In this document: in pieces, positions 36,301 to 50,100 of the stretch
Position numbering within the stretch: position 1 is the stretch's first letter
Layout: every line of letters starts with the position of its first letter
NCBI RefSeq assembly: GCF_000006565.2
Contig: NC_031474.1
Coordinates: 2,143,662-2,207,661 of the forward strand
DNA length: 64,000 nucleotides
Reading direction: 5' to 3'
From: Toxoplasma gondii ME49
Taxonomy: Eukaryota > Apicomplexa > Conoidasida > Eucoccidiorida > Sarcocystidae
Translations under genes and position numbers: made by a program
The notes under the pieces: generated by a model
Told to the model about the DNA's origin: nothing
Databases searched by the model: none
Seen by the model: the letters and a program-made list of their open reading frames with translations, nothing else

Positions 36301-39300
36301 ATGGCGGCAGCGGAGCTTTCCGTCACGCCGTCTGGGAAGCAAGGCGGCGGTGACGCGAATCCGAAAAAGATAGCGGTGATGGGAATCCAGAGGCAGTGTA
36401 GTTCTTTCTTCATTTCTCCTTCTCTCTCTTGTTCTGACGCTTCTCGCGTGTCTCCCTCTACTCTGGCCCCCCCCGCGTCCTCAGCGGCCCCCCAAGTACC
36501 CATTTCTCACCGGTCTTCTCTTTTTTCTTATCCTCGAGCTTCGGATCCCAGGGCCTTCTTTCGCGGCTTGTGCATGCAATGTCGGATGCCACACCAGCTG
36601 TTGCTGGCAACACGAAAGAGAACAGTCAGGGCAGCCCAAGTTTCGATCCCTTCTCTGCATCAGCCTCCCGCTGTTCTCCTCCTTGGTGTCTCTCCGCCGT
36701 CTTCTCCAAGATACGTCTCCTCCCTCTCTTCTGCCTCTTCGCCCTCGTCTGCCGCTTCTCCCTCGTCTTCGTCTTCTTCCTTGACTTCTCTCCCTTTTTT
36801 GCGTCACGTTTGTCTCTTTCTCCGGCCGTCGACTTCTCCTTCCACGTATCTCCGTTCTTCGTCACGCCGCCCGCATCTTTCTCCTTCTTTCACTGGTCTC
36901 TCCTCTCACGTCGCGCCGCCTTGCTGGATGCCGCCGCGCCTCCATCCTCGACCGTCGCCCCCGTCAGTACTTCCGACGCTGCGCCCCTTCCGCTCGCCGC
37001 TGTCTCTTGTCTCCTCGGCTGTCTCCTTTCAATCTCCGGCTTGCAGGACTCTGCTTCTCGCTGGTGGCTTCGGCGCGGTCTCTCTCTCTCACGGTCTCCG
37101 GGAGGCCGCTCGGGGAATGGCGACAAAGGAGACGCGGGGCAGCCCCCGAGACGCAGAACACGGAGGAGAGAGACGTGACATTGGGGGATACTTTGGAGGC
37201 TTCGCTGGAACCCATCGCGGCTTAGGCTTCTCCGTACCACCCCGGCCGCCTGACCCTGATATGACATCCGTGTCTCGGCCAAGTCACCCCACTTCCTCTT
37301 CCTCTATTTCTGTCTCTTCTTCCTCTCCTTCCTCTCCTTCGTCTCCGTCCCCTTCCTCTTGTGTGTCGGATTCTTCTCCGACGTTTGTTCTCCGTCCTCC
37401 TACGGAAGCGGATTTTTCGGAATCGGAGGCCTTGGGTCTCGGTACAGCCTTCAAGCCTCCGACTGCTTTGGATTCGTTTCCTTTGCCGCCCTCCTCATCA
37501 GTGCCTCCTTCACACGCTTCTTCTGTGGCGTCTGCTCTGCCGGCTTCGCCGGCTTCTTCAGAGCCGAGCCTTGCCTGGTGTAGCTCCGCGGGCCAGTCTC
37601 TGGAGGCGAGGTTTCCGTCGTTTGCGTCTCTCGACCTCCATCCGGTGTTGGTGGAGCGGCTGAAGCAGCTGGGGGTCGAGACGCCGACAGCGACGCAGAT
37701 CAGCGCGTTCCTCCTCATCGACAAGGGGCGCGACTGTGTAGTCGTAGACCGCACTGGAACGGGGAAGACGCTCGCGTATCTTCTGCCGTTTGTGAACAAA
37801 GTCTACAAGCTGCACGACATCTTGTTGCTTGCGCAAGTCGGCGTAGGGCCTTCATCGGGGACGCAGGTACTTGCCGGAGACGAGCAGCCTGGCCAGGGCG
37901 AAGCGCGACAGGCCCGGGGAAACACGGCGTCTTCGCCTGTCCCCTTCGAGGAAGAGGCCAACGGCTGCGACTCCAGCAGTGGAGAGAGAGCACATAGGGA
38001 AAGCCGGGAATCATCCCGAGTGAAGCCAAAGTCCGTAGGACGCATGCTTCAAGATCAGCTCCTCCGATGCCAGGAGGAAGTTATCGCCAGGCATGCGGCT
38101 CTGTCTCCCGCGCCGCAGGTCTGGGAATCACTTCGTGCGCCCATTCCTCGCTCGCCTTCGTCTGCCTCGCATGAAGCGAATTCTGCCGACTTGTCGTCTG
38201 CCTACGGCGACGCCCTGCAGGCTGTGGGCATCTCACCCGACAGCCCCAATCCGCTCGGGGCTCTGCGCCCCGCCGTCCTTCTCCTCCCCACCCACGACAT
38301 GGTCATCGACGCGCTCCACACGCTTCGGCGGCTGGACGTTCTCGGTCGCCTGCAGATCCAGTGCCTCAGTGGCGTAGAGCGAAACGTGAAGGAGCGCACA
38401 GCTGGTGCGAGAGACGAAGAAGCCCGCGACCTGCGCGAGCTGCGCCGGACCTTTCGGAGGCGGCCCGACGGCGAGAAGCTGGCGCGAGACGCCCGCGACG
38501 GAGCTGAGGCGAACGAAGCTGAGACAGGTGACCGGGGAGACAGGGGCCGCGACGTCGGACCGGAGGCAAGGGCGAGGCCTGAGCGGAACGGGAGGACGAG
38601 AGAAGGCGGCGCAAGGCGAGAGGAGCCGTGGGCGAGCGCGGGGATGGGTGAGAGGGGCGACGCGGCTCTAGAAAGAGCAGAGACAGACGAAGGGCGCAGG
38701 GTCCGAGGAGAAGAAGGCAATGGAGGTGGTGACGAGTCTGCGGTTTGGAAGGGCCAGGTTCTAAGGAAGCCGCGAATGACAGCCGACGGGATGGTCGTGA
38801 CCGAGACGCGACCTTTCAGCGAGAAGAAGATCAAAAACATCCACGAGGTTCACGTCCGTGGAAGTGAACGTTCCGGGGTACGCGAGTCGTGGCGGAGTCA
38901 AGCGCTTCATGGCGACGGCGCCGCCGCTGAAAGCAACAGACCAACGGCGCCGTTGGAGGCGGATGCGGACAGCAGGAGCTGCGAAGCACTTGAGGAAGAA
39001 AGCGATGATGACGAGCATCCATTTGAAGTCTGCAGCCTCCCTGTCCTTCACAAGCCACGCATCAGGTGAGTGAGGCTTGCCCGTCGCCGAGGGATGAGGA
39101 CGCAGCAGCGTCTCCGTTTGCTTCTTCTCCGGGCGCCGTGCTTCGGGGTCGCAAGAGAGTCACCGAGCGGTAGAAGCAGGGAAACTTAATTGCAGTCCGG
39201 TCGGGTCTCGGCCAATCACGAGCTCCAGTCGGCGAGCGGGCGGTCGAGGAACAGTGAACAGCCTGGCTATTCGTCATGCGATTCAGGTTTCTCTGTTCGC

Positions 39301-42300
39301 TTCCTCGACTGCTCGCCTTCGTCGGTTTTGTATACTGCGAGTTGCGTTGATGGTATTTCGTACCTTCATCGCATTGGATTACCGAGGCCAAGTTCGCCTG
39401 TGATATCAGAGCGGAGGATTTAAACCCATAGCTCTTGTAGGACTTGTTCCTTGTGGCAAGCGAGCGCGAGAAGCCTTGCGCTTTATTTGGGGAGAAATAA
39501 AGGGCGGCGGTCTCCTTCTTCCCTTGATTTTAGTCGACGTTTTTGTGTTACTGTGTCCTTAGTTACCCCGTTGCGCGACTCCCCCCCTAATCTGTTTGCC
39601 CTTTTGTTTCTTCTCATACATGTGGTCGTCCAGCTTGTCCTTTCCAGTCTGCCGTTTAAAGCGTTCTTCCGGTCTTTTGCTCTTTCTTCTTTGTTTCGGT
39701 GTCTGGGTCCGCGTCCCGGTCCTGTTTGTCTACTTGTCGCTTTCAGCGAGGTGCGCCTTACTGCGTATCTTCTAGTTTGACCCCTCGCGCGCCTCCCGGC
39801 CTGTGCGTGCAGATGGGGCGCCGTCGATCTAGTCATCTCCACGCCACATCTGTTTTTGGAAGACCTCGAGCGGTTTCGCGGGGAAAATCTACAGCCTTCG
39901 ATGTTGATTTTGGACGAAGCCGACGAGCTTCTCCGAGCCCGTGGCTCCCGAACGCTTCTCATGGACATCCTCGGCTACTGCAGGCCTCGCGTCCCCGTTC
40001 CTGCTCCTCACACTGCAAAACGCGCCGTACGTTCCAGGAACCACCGACGTTTTCGTTCTGCTTGCAGCCAGCACCTCCTCTCGCCTCTTCTCGTTGGGCT
40101 GTCCGCCTCTATAACGTTTGTCTTAAGACAATCAGTACCATCTCTCTTACTCTCGTTTGTTCTCCTTGTTGGAAAATCACAGGTTTTTCTTAATGTGCCC
40201 CGCGGTCGCGTCCTGTCATTCGCCGTGTCGGCTGATCGAGCCGGTCGCCCCCGTCTTCTGATTCTTCTCGATACATCTCTCAGCAAGCCCGGTGGGGAGC
40301 TGTTTTTCTGCGAGGCTATCGTTTCTGTGATGGAGGTATATCTCAGCAGTCACCAGCAATCGACTGTCAAGCATTTTCCCCCTTCGGCCGCTGTGTGGAC
40401 CCGTGTGTTTTACGGATGATTCGACTGTTTTCGCAGCTCCCCGACTTCCCGCCTTGCCAGGTCGTTTTCTCGGGCGCGACGCTCGCTTCTCTGGGTCCCT
40501 GCAGTCCAGGAGTCATGTTGATTGAGCGGTTCGGAAATGCCTTCGAGGTTTCTCCGCGCTCGAGGCACCAGCTGCGTGACGAGGTGAAGCAGCTATGGAT
40601 TCGCCTGAACGCAGAGCGCCTCGCCGAGCTCCTGTCTCTGGCACAGCCGCCGTGGCGAGTCAATGAAGGCGGCGAAGATGACGAGGATGCGAGACCCTCG
40701 AGCCAATGGCGTACGGCCGAGGGCCGGAGCCTTCAGCGGGGTTTGGAGGCCGTAGGCGAGGTCCGCGGCGGCGGTCGAGCTCGGCCGCGGCGCGTGAGAG
40801 GCGGCTTGATCACTGGTTCTGCTCTCGAGGAGGCCAGGAAGAAGGAGTTCGTGCTGTTGGGCGGGAACCTTCCCGTTTACTTGAAGCGAAGAAACCAGCC
40901 CAGTGACGAGGCAGTGGCTCTCGCGTCGCGACTCGTAGCCGAGACCTCGGCCGACACCACCGTGAAGCGAAAGCTGAGGCAACAGGTGTCTTGGGACCAC
41001 CGCGTGGACATCCTTCTCGCGCTCCTCGCCGCGTTCCCTGTAGACCGAACTGTCGTCTTCGTGAACTCCGTCGACCGCTGCATACGCCTCTTCGACTTCT
41101 TTCGGGACCGCGGATGGCCCGTCGTCAGCTTCCACCGAAAAATGTCCATGAAACACCGGAGCCGCGCCCTCGCGCGGCTTCTCGCCGCTTCCTCTGGGGG
41201 CGACAGCCTCCAAGGAGACAGCGGAAGCGAGGAAGACGGCGAGGACCAGTTCGCTGCTGAAGGGTCCGGCGGCGGGGCGCGACAAAGCGGGCAGGGGCGA
41301 ATCGAGGAACTGCTGCCGGCGTCGCTCATGATCGCGACGGACCTTGCGTGTCGAGGACTCGATCTGCAAGGGGTCCAGCATGTCATCAACTTTGACTTCC
41401 CGACCGATGCGATGGCCTATATTCACCGAGCTGGACGGACCTGTGAGTGAACAGCAGACGAATGACATGGTACAGGAGGAGCGAGACGAAGAGGAAGGAC
41501 GAAGGAAACAAACAGCTGGCCACGAAGGCGCGACAGAACGTTGAACAGGTTCCAGTGTCAGTGGAGAGTCAACGCGTTGATACTATGCCTTGGCGCAAGT
41601 GCCGTCGTCCCTGCCGACATTGTCTTGTTTCGCCTAGTCCCGAATGGCTTTCGCATCATGTGATCGCCCCAGTCTGCCCCCCCTCCCTGTACATACTGCC
41701 ACCATGCCGCCTCGTCTTCGCCGTCTCGAATTTTGTCCTTCTATGCTTTCTTTCCAGTGAATGCAGCGGCTCTCTTTATCTGCAGTCGTCTCGGTTTCAA
41801 CACATATTTTCTGTCATGCTGTTTTGCCCATCTCTGCTTTGCTGGTCATAGGTGCATCATTCAGCCTCCGTAAAACGCCTTAAGAGTGCGTGGCATTCTG
41901 AGGCATCGCATGTTAACCTTTGCAGGGGTGCCCACACTTGCAGCTCAAGAATGCGTTGCATGTAGCTCTTCGGTGGATTTATCTCCAGTCTAGTGTCGAC
42001 TTGTTGCCTCGTACAACACCTCCCCTTTCTGTTGGGTTCGCTCTGCTGCTGTCGCGTCCTGAGGCTCGCGGATCACACCATTTGACTTGCGGTCCCCATC
42101 GTCCTGTGTGAAATGCTTGCAGGTAGGCGACCTTCGTCACACATGGACGGTACAGAGCGCAGATCTCCCTTCTGTCTGGTCAGCAACCTTGTGAGTGACG
42201 ATGATTTCCCGCTCGCGTCGTCGCTGTATTTCCTTCAAAAGGAACGTCAAAACCTGGAACGAACCTTTAGTCGCAAGGCATCCTTCAAGGCGCGTTACAT

Positions 42301-43564
42301 ACGCCACAGAGAGGCCGAGAAGAAGCGGAAGGCAGGTGAGAACGAGAGGCGGCCAGGCGAGGGCGACGCTGAAGCCGAAGGCGAGTCTGCTAAGTCCAAG
42401 AAGGACGCCTACACAGACGACATCGAACAGTTGTGGAGCCAAATGTACCGCATGCAGTTTGAGCGGAAGGCGACTGGTGCCCGAGTCCGAGGGATCCGAG
42501 ACGAAGATAACGGTCTACCCCGGATGCCAACTGAGGCAGGTGGAAGGTATGCGGAGAGGAATGGAGAGAAAGACACCAGGGGCCAGAGCGCCGATACCTC
42601 ATCAGCCGCATCGGCGTCTTTAGGTAGAGACAGATGGAGGCGCCTTCGACGTATGCGAGTGGAACGCGAAGAAAGCAAGCGCCCCGAACGCGAGTCTCTG
42701 AGTTACCGAGAGGCGGCAGCGAGTCGGAGGAAACAGCTCGTCGACCGATTGTTAAGGGGAGCTGTCTGGAGTGAAGACGGAAGGACGGCATGCATTGAAG
42801 CGCCCCGGTCATTCTTTGACGAGGGTGAGTCTGAAGTAGGCACGGGTGAGCCTAGTGAAGAATTAGATGGTGTAGCGTCTTCCCGATCGGACAGGCACCT
42901 TTTAGAGCCCAGAAGACGCTCAGCAGGGACCCGAGGAAAAGAGAGCGATCAGGATCGTAGGCAAGGCGCCCTTGGGCAGAAGAGAAAACGCGAAGACTCG
43001 TTTTGTTCTGAGGAAGGCGGAGACGCAGCTCAAGAGCAGTGTTGCGATCCGGTGGCTCCAACACAGTCCGAGCGGCAGGTGCACCAAGGTGGAAAACCAC
43101 GAGGTGCAGGCACCAGTCGCGCGCTGCAAATGCGGGCAGCCCTGTTTGACGACGACAGCGAGGACGAAGACGACAGACTTCCTCCGTGGCCACACTCAGC
43201 TCAGCAGTCACATTCCATTTCTTCTCCTTCGCCTTCTCGGGCGTCCGTCTTCCGTCGCGACAGCCCCTCGCTCCCGAAGGCGACGGGAGCCGCTGGCGAG
43301 GCAGGCGCCTCGAAGAGCTCGGTGGAGAGAGCGACGAGGGTGTCAGCAGGCAACAAAGTGTGGACTGAAGAAGAATACGACCAATTCGTTGTGAGGAGGT
43401 TTGAGACATACCAAGGCGGCCGGCCCAGTCGAGCCCGGGGCGTCGACTCACGTCTTGCGTCGGTGACTCGGCTCCACCAAAAGGCGGCAGAAATGAGGAC
43501 CAAGATGCTCATGAATAATCTCGGCGCAAACGACGACTTCTTTGACGAAGATCTCAAAGTTTAG
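36301..43564 (+). CDS. DEAD-box ATP-dependent RNA helicase with large insertions, 1,808 residues
   Basis: Exons: 36301-39065, 39813-40026, 40437-41442 and 42123-43564. Phases 2, 0 and 1 match at each junction. The ATG at 36301 lies in GCAAAATGGCG; the open frame extends upstream only through non-ATG codons. Helicase motifs in order: Q-type segment ([10 protein letters not shown]), motif I GTGKT near residue 485, DLVISTPH, motif II LDEADEL near 954, motif III SGAT near 1004, VVFVNSV near 1199, motif [12 protein letters not shown] near 1292 and motif VI HRAGRT near 1322. About 460 residues of Arg/Glu/Gly-rich sequence lie between I and II, and about 190 between III and IV, where ordinary DEAD proteins have about 100 or fewer. 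The N-terminal 450 residues are Ser/Pro-rich. The C-terminal 450 are charged and end FFDEDLKV. Motif III SGAT instead of SAT, and an Asp before RTGTGKT, are deviations. It probably unwinds RNA; the compartment is unknown. Confidence 0.9.
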
Positions 43565-46500
43565 ACCAGAGATGCGAGACACACAAATAGTGGGACGAAC
43601 GAAATCGGTGTTTCTCAAGGAGGGGCAACCATACGGAGAATGAAGCAGCGGCGAAGCATCGTTGTCGTATCCGTTTTCCTTGGAACTCTTTTACTCCATG
43701 CTGCTCTTGTCCTTCGCACACTTGCACACCGATATTGTCTCCGTTGTGTGCCTTTGTCGCATCTGTTTCATTGTTTTCGCACTCGCTTCGTCATATGGAA
43801 TTACGATTCGTGTGTCTTCTCTTCCGTTTGCCCCGGTGCTGGAGCAACCAGAACGTAGTAACAGACGTGCGTCTCAGAACTTTGCATTTCCCCTGTGGGT
43901 TCCTAGCGTTTTTTCCTCCAGTGCTTCTACTTGACCTTGCCACTCCTGTGTGGTGTCAGGTGGCTTTTTTTCTGTGTTGGCATTTACTCCTAGTGCCTGT
44001 GTCAGTCGTTTGTATTTTCGTTGCCTTTGCTCTCCTGCGTGCCTATGCCGCTTTCTTTCTGTGGAGTGATTAAAGGCTGTTTCATCCTGCCTGCTTCTTT
44101 TAGCGTTCTCCAGTGATACGCACAGAAGCAAAAGCCGGAGGCGGGAACGTGGTCACCCATGATTCATGCCGTACACCACCGTTGTGATGAATAAGTCTCC
44201 GGTTGTTGTGTGCTCAGTATCTCCAAATACTAGTGTAAGATGTGGCATTCAAGAGCTTTCAGAACCGGTACAAACTGCGGATACACGCTCTGTAACATCT
44301 ATGATAGTCGCAGCTCTTCTATTCCTCCCGGTATCTATCTTCGAATTCGGTTGAGAATGAGTGAACCATGGATTCTGACTGCCGCTTTCGACCATTGCTA
44401 CCGAATTGCGGGGTCGTCCGTTTCTGAATTTTTTTCATGCACTTAATATACCACTGACATGGTGGGAAAAAGTTCATCGTGGGCACTTCTACCAAGGACA
44501 GATTGTTTCTCGGGCGTGAACTGCGCTGAAACGATTCGCTTTACTATCAAACACAAAACGGACTCCGGTCCTGAACCCCGTGTTGCACCTCGAGATTGGG
44601 CTGCTTCCTCGTGCAGGATTTCCGTATTTGGTTCACACACAGTGACACGGCAATTATAAGGCATGAACCGTGGCCTGAATCATGTTGACATATTGTGGCA
44701 TTTCAACAGGTTTCATGAAGTCCGTTTCGTAGCCGTCGAACCATGGACGACCGTCACAGGTCAGGCATCGCGGTCTTAAACATTGGATCTTTACTTTCCA
44801 TTTGCACGATTTTGGCGCGTGTGTGAAGCGGCTACTTCTCTTTCCGCGCACTCACGGATGTTGTGAACGCAAAACCTGTGTGTTTTACTTGTTTCTCTCC
44901 GTCAACAGAAATGTGCCATTCTCTGTCGTCACTTCCACGGATCAGCAGCAGCCTCATCATAAAGAAACAGATGTTGCTGCCAGTTGAGGCTGCAGCTAGG
45001 CTCCCTTTTCCAAATTGTATCGTGCTTGGGAATTTTCCGTTTCGAGAGGAAATCTGGGACACGTATAGAGAAAGATTTTCTTGCATTTGCAGGATCGCAG
45101 ACGAGTAAGGTACAAAGCTGACTCTACGTTAACCCCGAACCTCGCCTGACCCCTGCGAATATACCGTGCACAAAATCATCCGATTAGCTTGTTTCGCTCC
45201 CTCCCCGGCCTGGATCCAAACATTACTCCGCTAGAGAGAAACTGGTCTACCCTTGGTTTTCGTGTCTCGACCTCCGTGCCACAAAAATGGGACAAGCCTG
45301 TCGTTCACACGGTATGTTTTTTCTTCGCGTTGCAACCTCTCGATAGCCTTTCATCAGCCTTGAACGGTCGACGTTTTGTCTTTTTTCTGCATATTTCTCC
45401 ACGGAAAAGCCTTGTCTGTCTGCTAGGTTTTTGGGTGTCTCGCTGACTTGCCAACCCCCGATATGCTTGAGTTTGTGCCTACGTGCTGCGTGTGCCTGTC
45501 GTGGTGGCTACTGGGTTTGCTCATTAGCAACTTTCTTTCGCTGTGAGGTACTAGCTGCTTAAGGCAATGAACGCAAAATCACCAGAACCACACCTAACAG
45601 ACCTGTTTTATACTTCTTAATTCCTTTCAAGCTGATGTAAATGCAATGGTGGAGGCAAGGAAGCGACGGTCGACACACAGTACATCTAGCCCGCATACGG
45701 GCGGAAGGTCACCAAGAATCGAGTCTGTCCGGGAGCGGATTTGGCCCTGTGAAAGGAGCGGATTATTTATGCAACCTTGTCGATCGCGCGCAGCTCCACA
45801 TGTTCCTTACGTTGTCCGTCCTTTTCTTCCGTTTTCTTTGTTTCCTCCACCTCGTCCCTTCTCCCATGTCTCGCCTGCCCCCTCTGCGCCCTCGGTCGCT
45901 GCCAGGTTGCTGCGTGCCGGGTCCCTCGCCCCCCCAGCGTTGCCCAGGGGCATTGAACAGCATCTGAGTTCCCAGCTTGCCTCCGCGCACCTGATTGCCA
46001 TTTTGAAAGAGGTGTGGGTTAAAATAGGATGCACCGAGAAATTCTCGACTATAGGCGAGAACTCTGAATGTGGAAAGGTGCACGACGTAGGTAAAGGTCT
46101 GTGTGTGTATGTGTGTGCTGGGGCGACATGTGTTTGCTTTTCTCGGTTTGTTTTGTCTTCTTCGCGTGTGTGTGTGTAAGCAAAAAGTCAGCCGGAACGG
46201 AAACGGGACCACCTCGTGTTGCGACGAAGTTTTTTTATGATCTGTTCAATGCTGTAGACGCCATTTGAGGCACGATTGCAGTGCCCCCATCTCCCGTGCT
46301 CAATGCCAGTCCCAAGTGACTCGGTTTCACGCCTGGGACAAATGGGGAGCTTTTTGTAAAAAGGTATGCCTCCCCTCTCGCTCTTGTCAGTTTCGTTTTC
46401 TCTTCGTTTTCCTACACTCAGTATTTGTACATCGACTTCAGGCTGCGAGCGACATATCACATGTGTTGGTCCTGTGTGGTGTTGCCCACTTGAGTAGGGT

Positions 46501-47105
46501 CACCCTGTCGCAGGCGACGGTCGCCGCCCTTTGTGTGGTTTTTCGCCTTCAGTTGCCTCGGTGCTATCTTTTGTAGCTCGTGTTTCACCTTAAGCGGGTG
46601 CTCTTTGCAAAACCCGATCCCGAGCTTTTGCCGGGTGTTCGTTACGGTGCTTGCCTGTTTGTGACCTGCCTCGTCAGCGCGGTGTGTGTGCAGCACCTCT
46701 GTGTGGACTGTATCATCTTTTGAGCACTCTGTGTGACTTCCCTATTTGACACTGCATTTCTTTTTTGAATAAGGACGCAACAGGAAGAAGACACGAAGAA
46801 CGAGTCAGAGAATGTCACTTGTTATCTCTCGGACTCCCTCCAAAAAGCATTTTTCCGTCATCGTCAAACACGGTCGTCATCTCGCTTGACTACCTGGAGA
46901 TGACGTAGATCGGCCCTATGCGCCGCCAGCCGTAGGTTGACTCGCCTGTGTCGATTTTTTCCGACTTCTTCGTAGCGACAGCTCCTCTGGCTTTTTGATG
47001 TTCCGCGCAGAATCGCCTATTCTCCCTTTTGTTCCTGTTTTCCTCAGGGCCGCGGCGCGCGCCTCACCCGTAGCTTGCAAGAGGGGGAAACAGCAATAAG
47101 CCCGG
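43565..47105. other. 3.5-kb gap between helicase and RING-FHA gene
   Basis: The 3' flank of the helicase followed by the 5' flank of the RING-FHA gene. A plus-strand open frame at 45646-46179 starts with ATG in GCAATGG context and has a good donor inside it (GACGTAG before GTAAAG, near 46090). It could therefore be an upstream exon, but I found no phase-matched partner. A GT-rich stretch (GTGTGTATGTGTGTG) lies near 46100-46175. Confidence 0.4.
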
Positions 47106-50100
47106 ATGGGAGAAAATATGGCGCCTAAGGGATGTGACAAGAGGTCAGCAGCGTGCACAGGAAGGCAGGAAGTTGGGACGAGAGAGGCGCATCCCCCGTT
47201 GTCGGCAAACGGAGACGGTGGACGCAGATGGCATGCAAGAAGGAGGACACACGCAAGAGAGGAGGCGAAAGAGCAAGCTGCCGCCGCAGCCGTTGCCACT
47301 GCCGCACCTGCAGTCCTCGCAGGGGGATCTGTAGGAGAGAAGGGAGCCGACTCAAGTTGCCATGCGTCTGAGGCTTCTGGCGCCCGATGGACAGATGGTA
47401 GCGCGTCGGTGGGTTCCCGTGAGACTGGAATCGACAAGCCACGGTCTGGCCCAGACGAGGGAGGAAACAAAGTGCTGGAGAGACAGGAGGGAGAGCACTC
47501 GGAAGCTGGGAGAGCGCGAGTGTGTAAGGCTACGGCGAGTTGGACAAAGGTTCGAGATGCGCGAACAACGCAAGCAGACGGGCGGCGCTGTACGGGAGTC
47601 AGCGGACAGTCCAGCTGCGAGGCCTCAACGAAAAAAAGAGAAGATAAGGAGCCGGGGACAGGAGCGACTACAGCTCGGGGGCTAATGAAGTCAAGCAACG
47701 CCGCCCGGGTGACGCTCAACGAGAGAGGAGGCAAAACTGCGACGGCAACCGGTGGACGCCCTTATTCTCCGTCCGCCCTGTCCGGTCCTTCCTGTGAGCC
47801 TCGCACACTGTCCTCTGTGTCTTCTGTTCCACCGCCGACCTCAGACCGTACCCACTCTCATGTCACTCACGTTTCATCGCCTCTCGGACCGTCTTCGTCC
47901 TCTTCCTCACCCCTTCCTGGTGCTCGCAAACCCACTGCATGCGGCCACCTGGGGAGTCATTCCCCGGCCGGATCACCCGCTGGATCCTTTCGCCTGGCTT
48001 CGTCGTCTTCGTGCGATGTGCCTTTGTCGCCTTCGAGTCAGCCTTTCTTCGGTGTTTCGTCTTCTTCGGCATCGGCCTTCTCGTCCGAGTTGTCTTCGTC
48101 TGCACCTGCTTCTGACTCTCCTTGTCCAGCGACGGAGGCCTGTCGCCAGCCTGGCCAGCCCCAGGAAGGTGGACAGGCCCCACCAGTGTCCCTCACTTCT
48201 TCAGGGCCTCTCACTTCTCTTTCATCATTCGGCCTGGCTGCCGCTCCCTCCTCGCCTTCGGGTTCAGCTGCTGGTCCGAGAGGAGGACGCGCAGCTACGT
48301 CGTCTTTCTCTGTATGTTCGTCATCGTCTTCCACGTCTGCAGGGGAGGAGCCGCCCCTTCTCCCTAGTTTGCGAAAAGAGCTCACCTGCTCCATCTGCCT
48401 CGAGCTCCTCCAGCTCCCCGTCACTATCAACTGTGGGCACACATTTTGCCGTTACTGCATCAGCCACAACAAGATGAGTCGTCGCTCCTGTCCGCTGTGT
48501 CGCCAGCCTCTGAGTCTGTCTTCTCTTTCGATCAATACGGTTCTCGCGAACCTCCTGACACTGCTGGGCGTGCGCCGAGGCAAAAAAGGCGGCTTCTCCG
48601 CTGTGGCTCTTCTTGCCAAAGGGCCAGGTGCTCCACAGGGCCAGCTGGAACCAAACACGAGCACCGCGTCAAGGGGGACGCATGATGCTGGCGCCGGAAG
48701 CTCGCTAGCCGCCGAAGGATCCCCGAGGCCAGAAACCAGGCGAGAAACGGCTGACGTGTGCCTGACCTCTCCGAACCTGATGCGGTCGGGGCTGGTGATA
48801 GCAAAGCAGAGAGAGAGAACGAGTGCATCGCTCTCCCTCGTCGATGACCAGGACAAGGCACCCTCCAACCCCAAGGAGACAGAAGCCACGGAACCTGCCC
48901 AGGCCCTCTCTTTACCATCAGCTGCGGCGGGCACCCCGACGCCGGGATCTCCCCCCGTCGCAGGGTCGACAGCAGACGGCCGGACCGAGACTCCGGTCTC
49001 TACTCGACCCCCAACCGCCGCCTGGTGGGCGGAGTCCTTCGTGAAGCCGAAGCTCGCGATGCCGCTTGTGTTGCGGCTGCTCCTGCGGGACTTGGGCGAG
49101 GACAGCGTGATCTTCTTCGACGACCTCGTTGGGTGCGTCGTGGAGGAGTTCGAGAAGCGGAGTTTGTGGAGCGCAGAGAAGTGGCTCTTCACTCTGCAGG
49201 ATCTGGAGACCTTCGCCCAGCTTGTCCGCTTCGACCGCGACGATCGCCAGACCTCCCTCGAGCGGATTCGTTCCTGGGTCGAGGACTACGTGACTGCGGC
49301 GCCAAGCGTCTGCTGCCGGCGGTTCATCACGGACCCGGTCAGCGGGTGCCACGGCCGAATCGTCATGCGCGTGCTCGCAGACCCTCAACACAAAATCGAG
49401 TCGCGGGTCGTAGACTCGGCAGACATCCGGCACTCGCTGCCCTGGGACCTCGGTCGTCACCACCAGTCTCTCATCCACATTCCTCACTCGTCTGTTTCTC
49501 TGTCACACCTGCAACTTCTGAGGCAGCCCAGCGCCGACGCTGACCAGCTCGCTGTCCTCGACTTGGGCTCCACCATCGGCACCATGCTTCTGTAAGCGGA
49601 AGTCGCAAGGTCTCTTCCTATTAGCTTTGTTGATCTCGCGTTTCGGCCTCGAGGCTTGACCAAGGCCTGGCCTTCTACGCCGCACAGAGTGTTCGTGCAA
49701 ACACAGAGACAGCCGGGGAGAATATGGTTTATGCAGCAGGGCAAAGAGAACAGCTGGTGGCAACGTGGATCCCCGGAGCTTCGGCAAGTGTAACTATGAA
49801 CATACAAACAGAAATACGCCTGGGTTTCACGGTGATATACAGATATAGACTACAAAAGGATTGGTATGCCCGTGTGGATACTTGGAGGGCTGTAGAGCTT
49901 TGAACGCGTGTCTGTGTCCTGTAGCGGACAGATATCGTCTTTTCGCACTAGTGTTGCACTCGACAATCTGTTTTCTGTCGTTCGGCTTTCTTTTAGGATT
50001 GATGGCACGCATGCATTGCAGTCTGGAGATGTGATCCACATTGGCGACCGCATCGAGATTGCTGTCGATGTTGTTCCTGCGCGTCTGTTTCGGCGGCTGG

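Noticed and set aside
46916..47734. 272-codon minus-strand frame
   Set aside because: It mirrors the Ala/Ser/Arg-rich first exon of the RING-FHA gene. The plus frame has a RING domain downstream and an in-frame stop just before its ATG.
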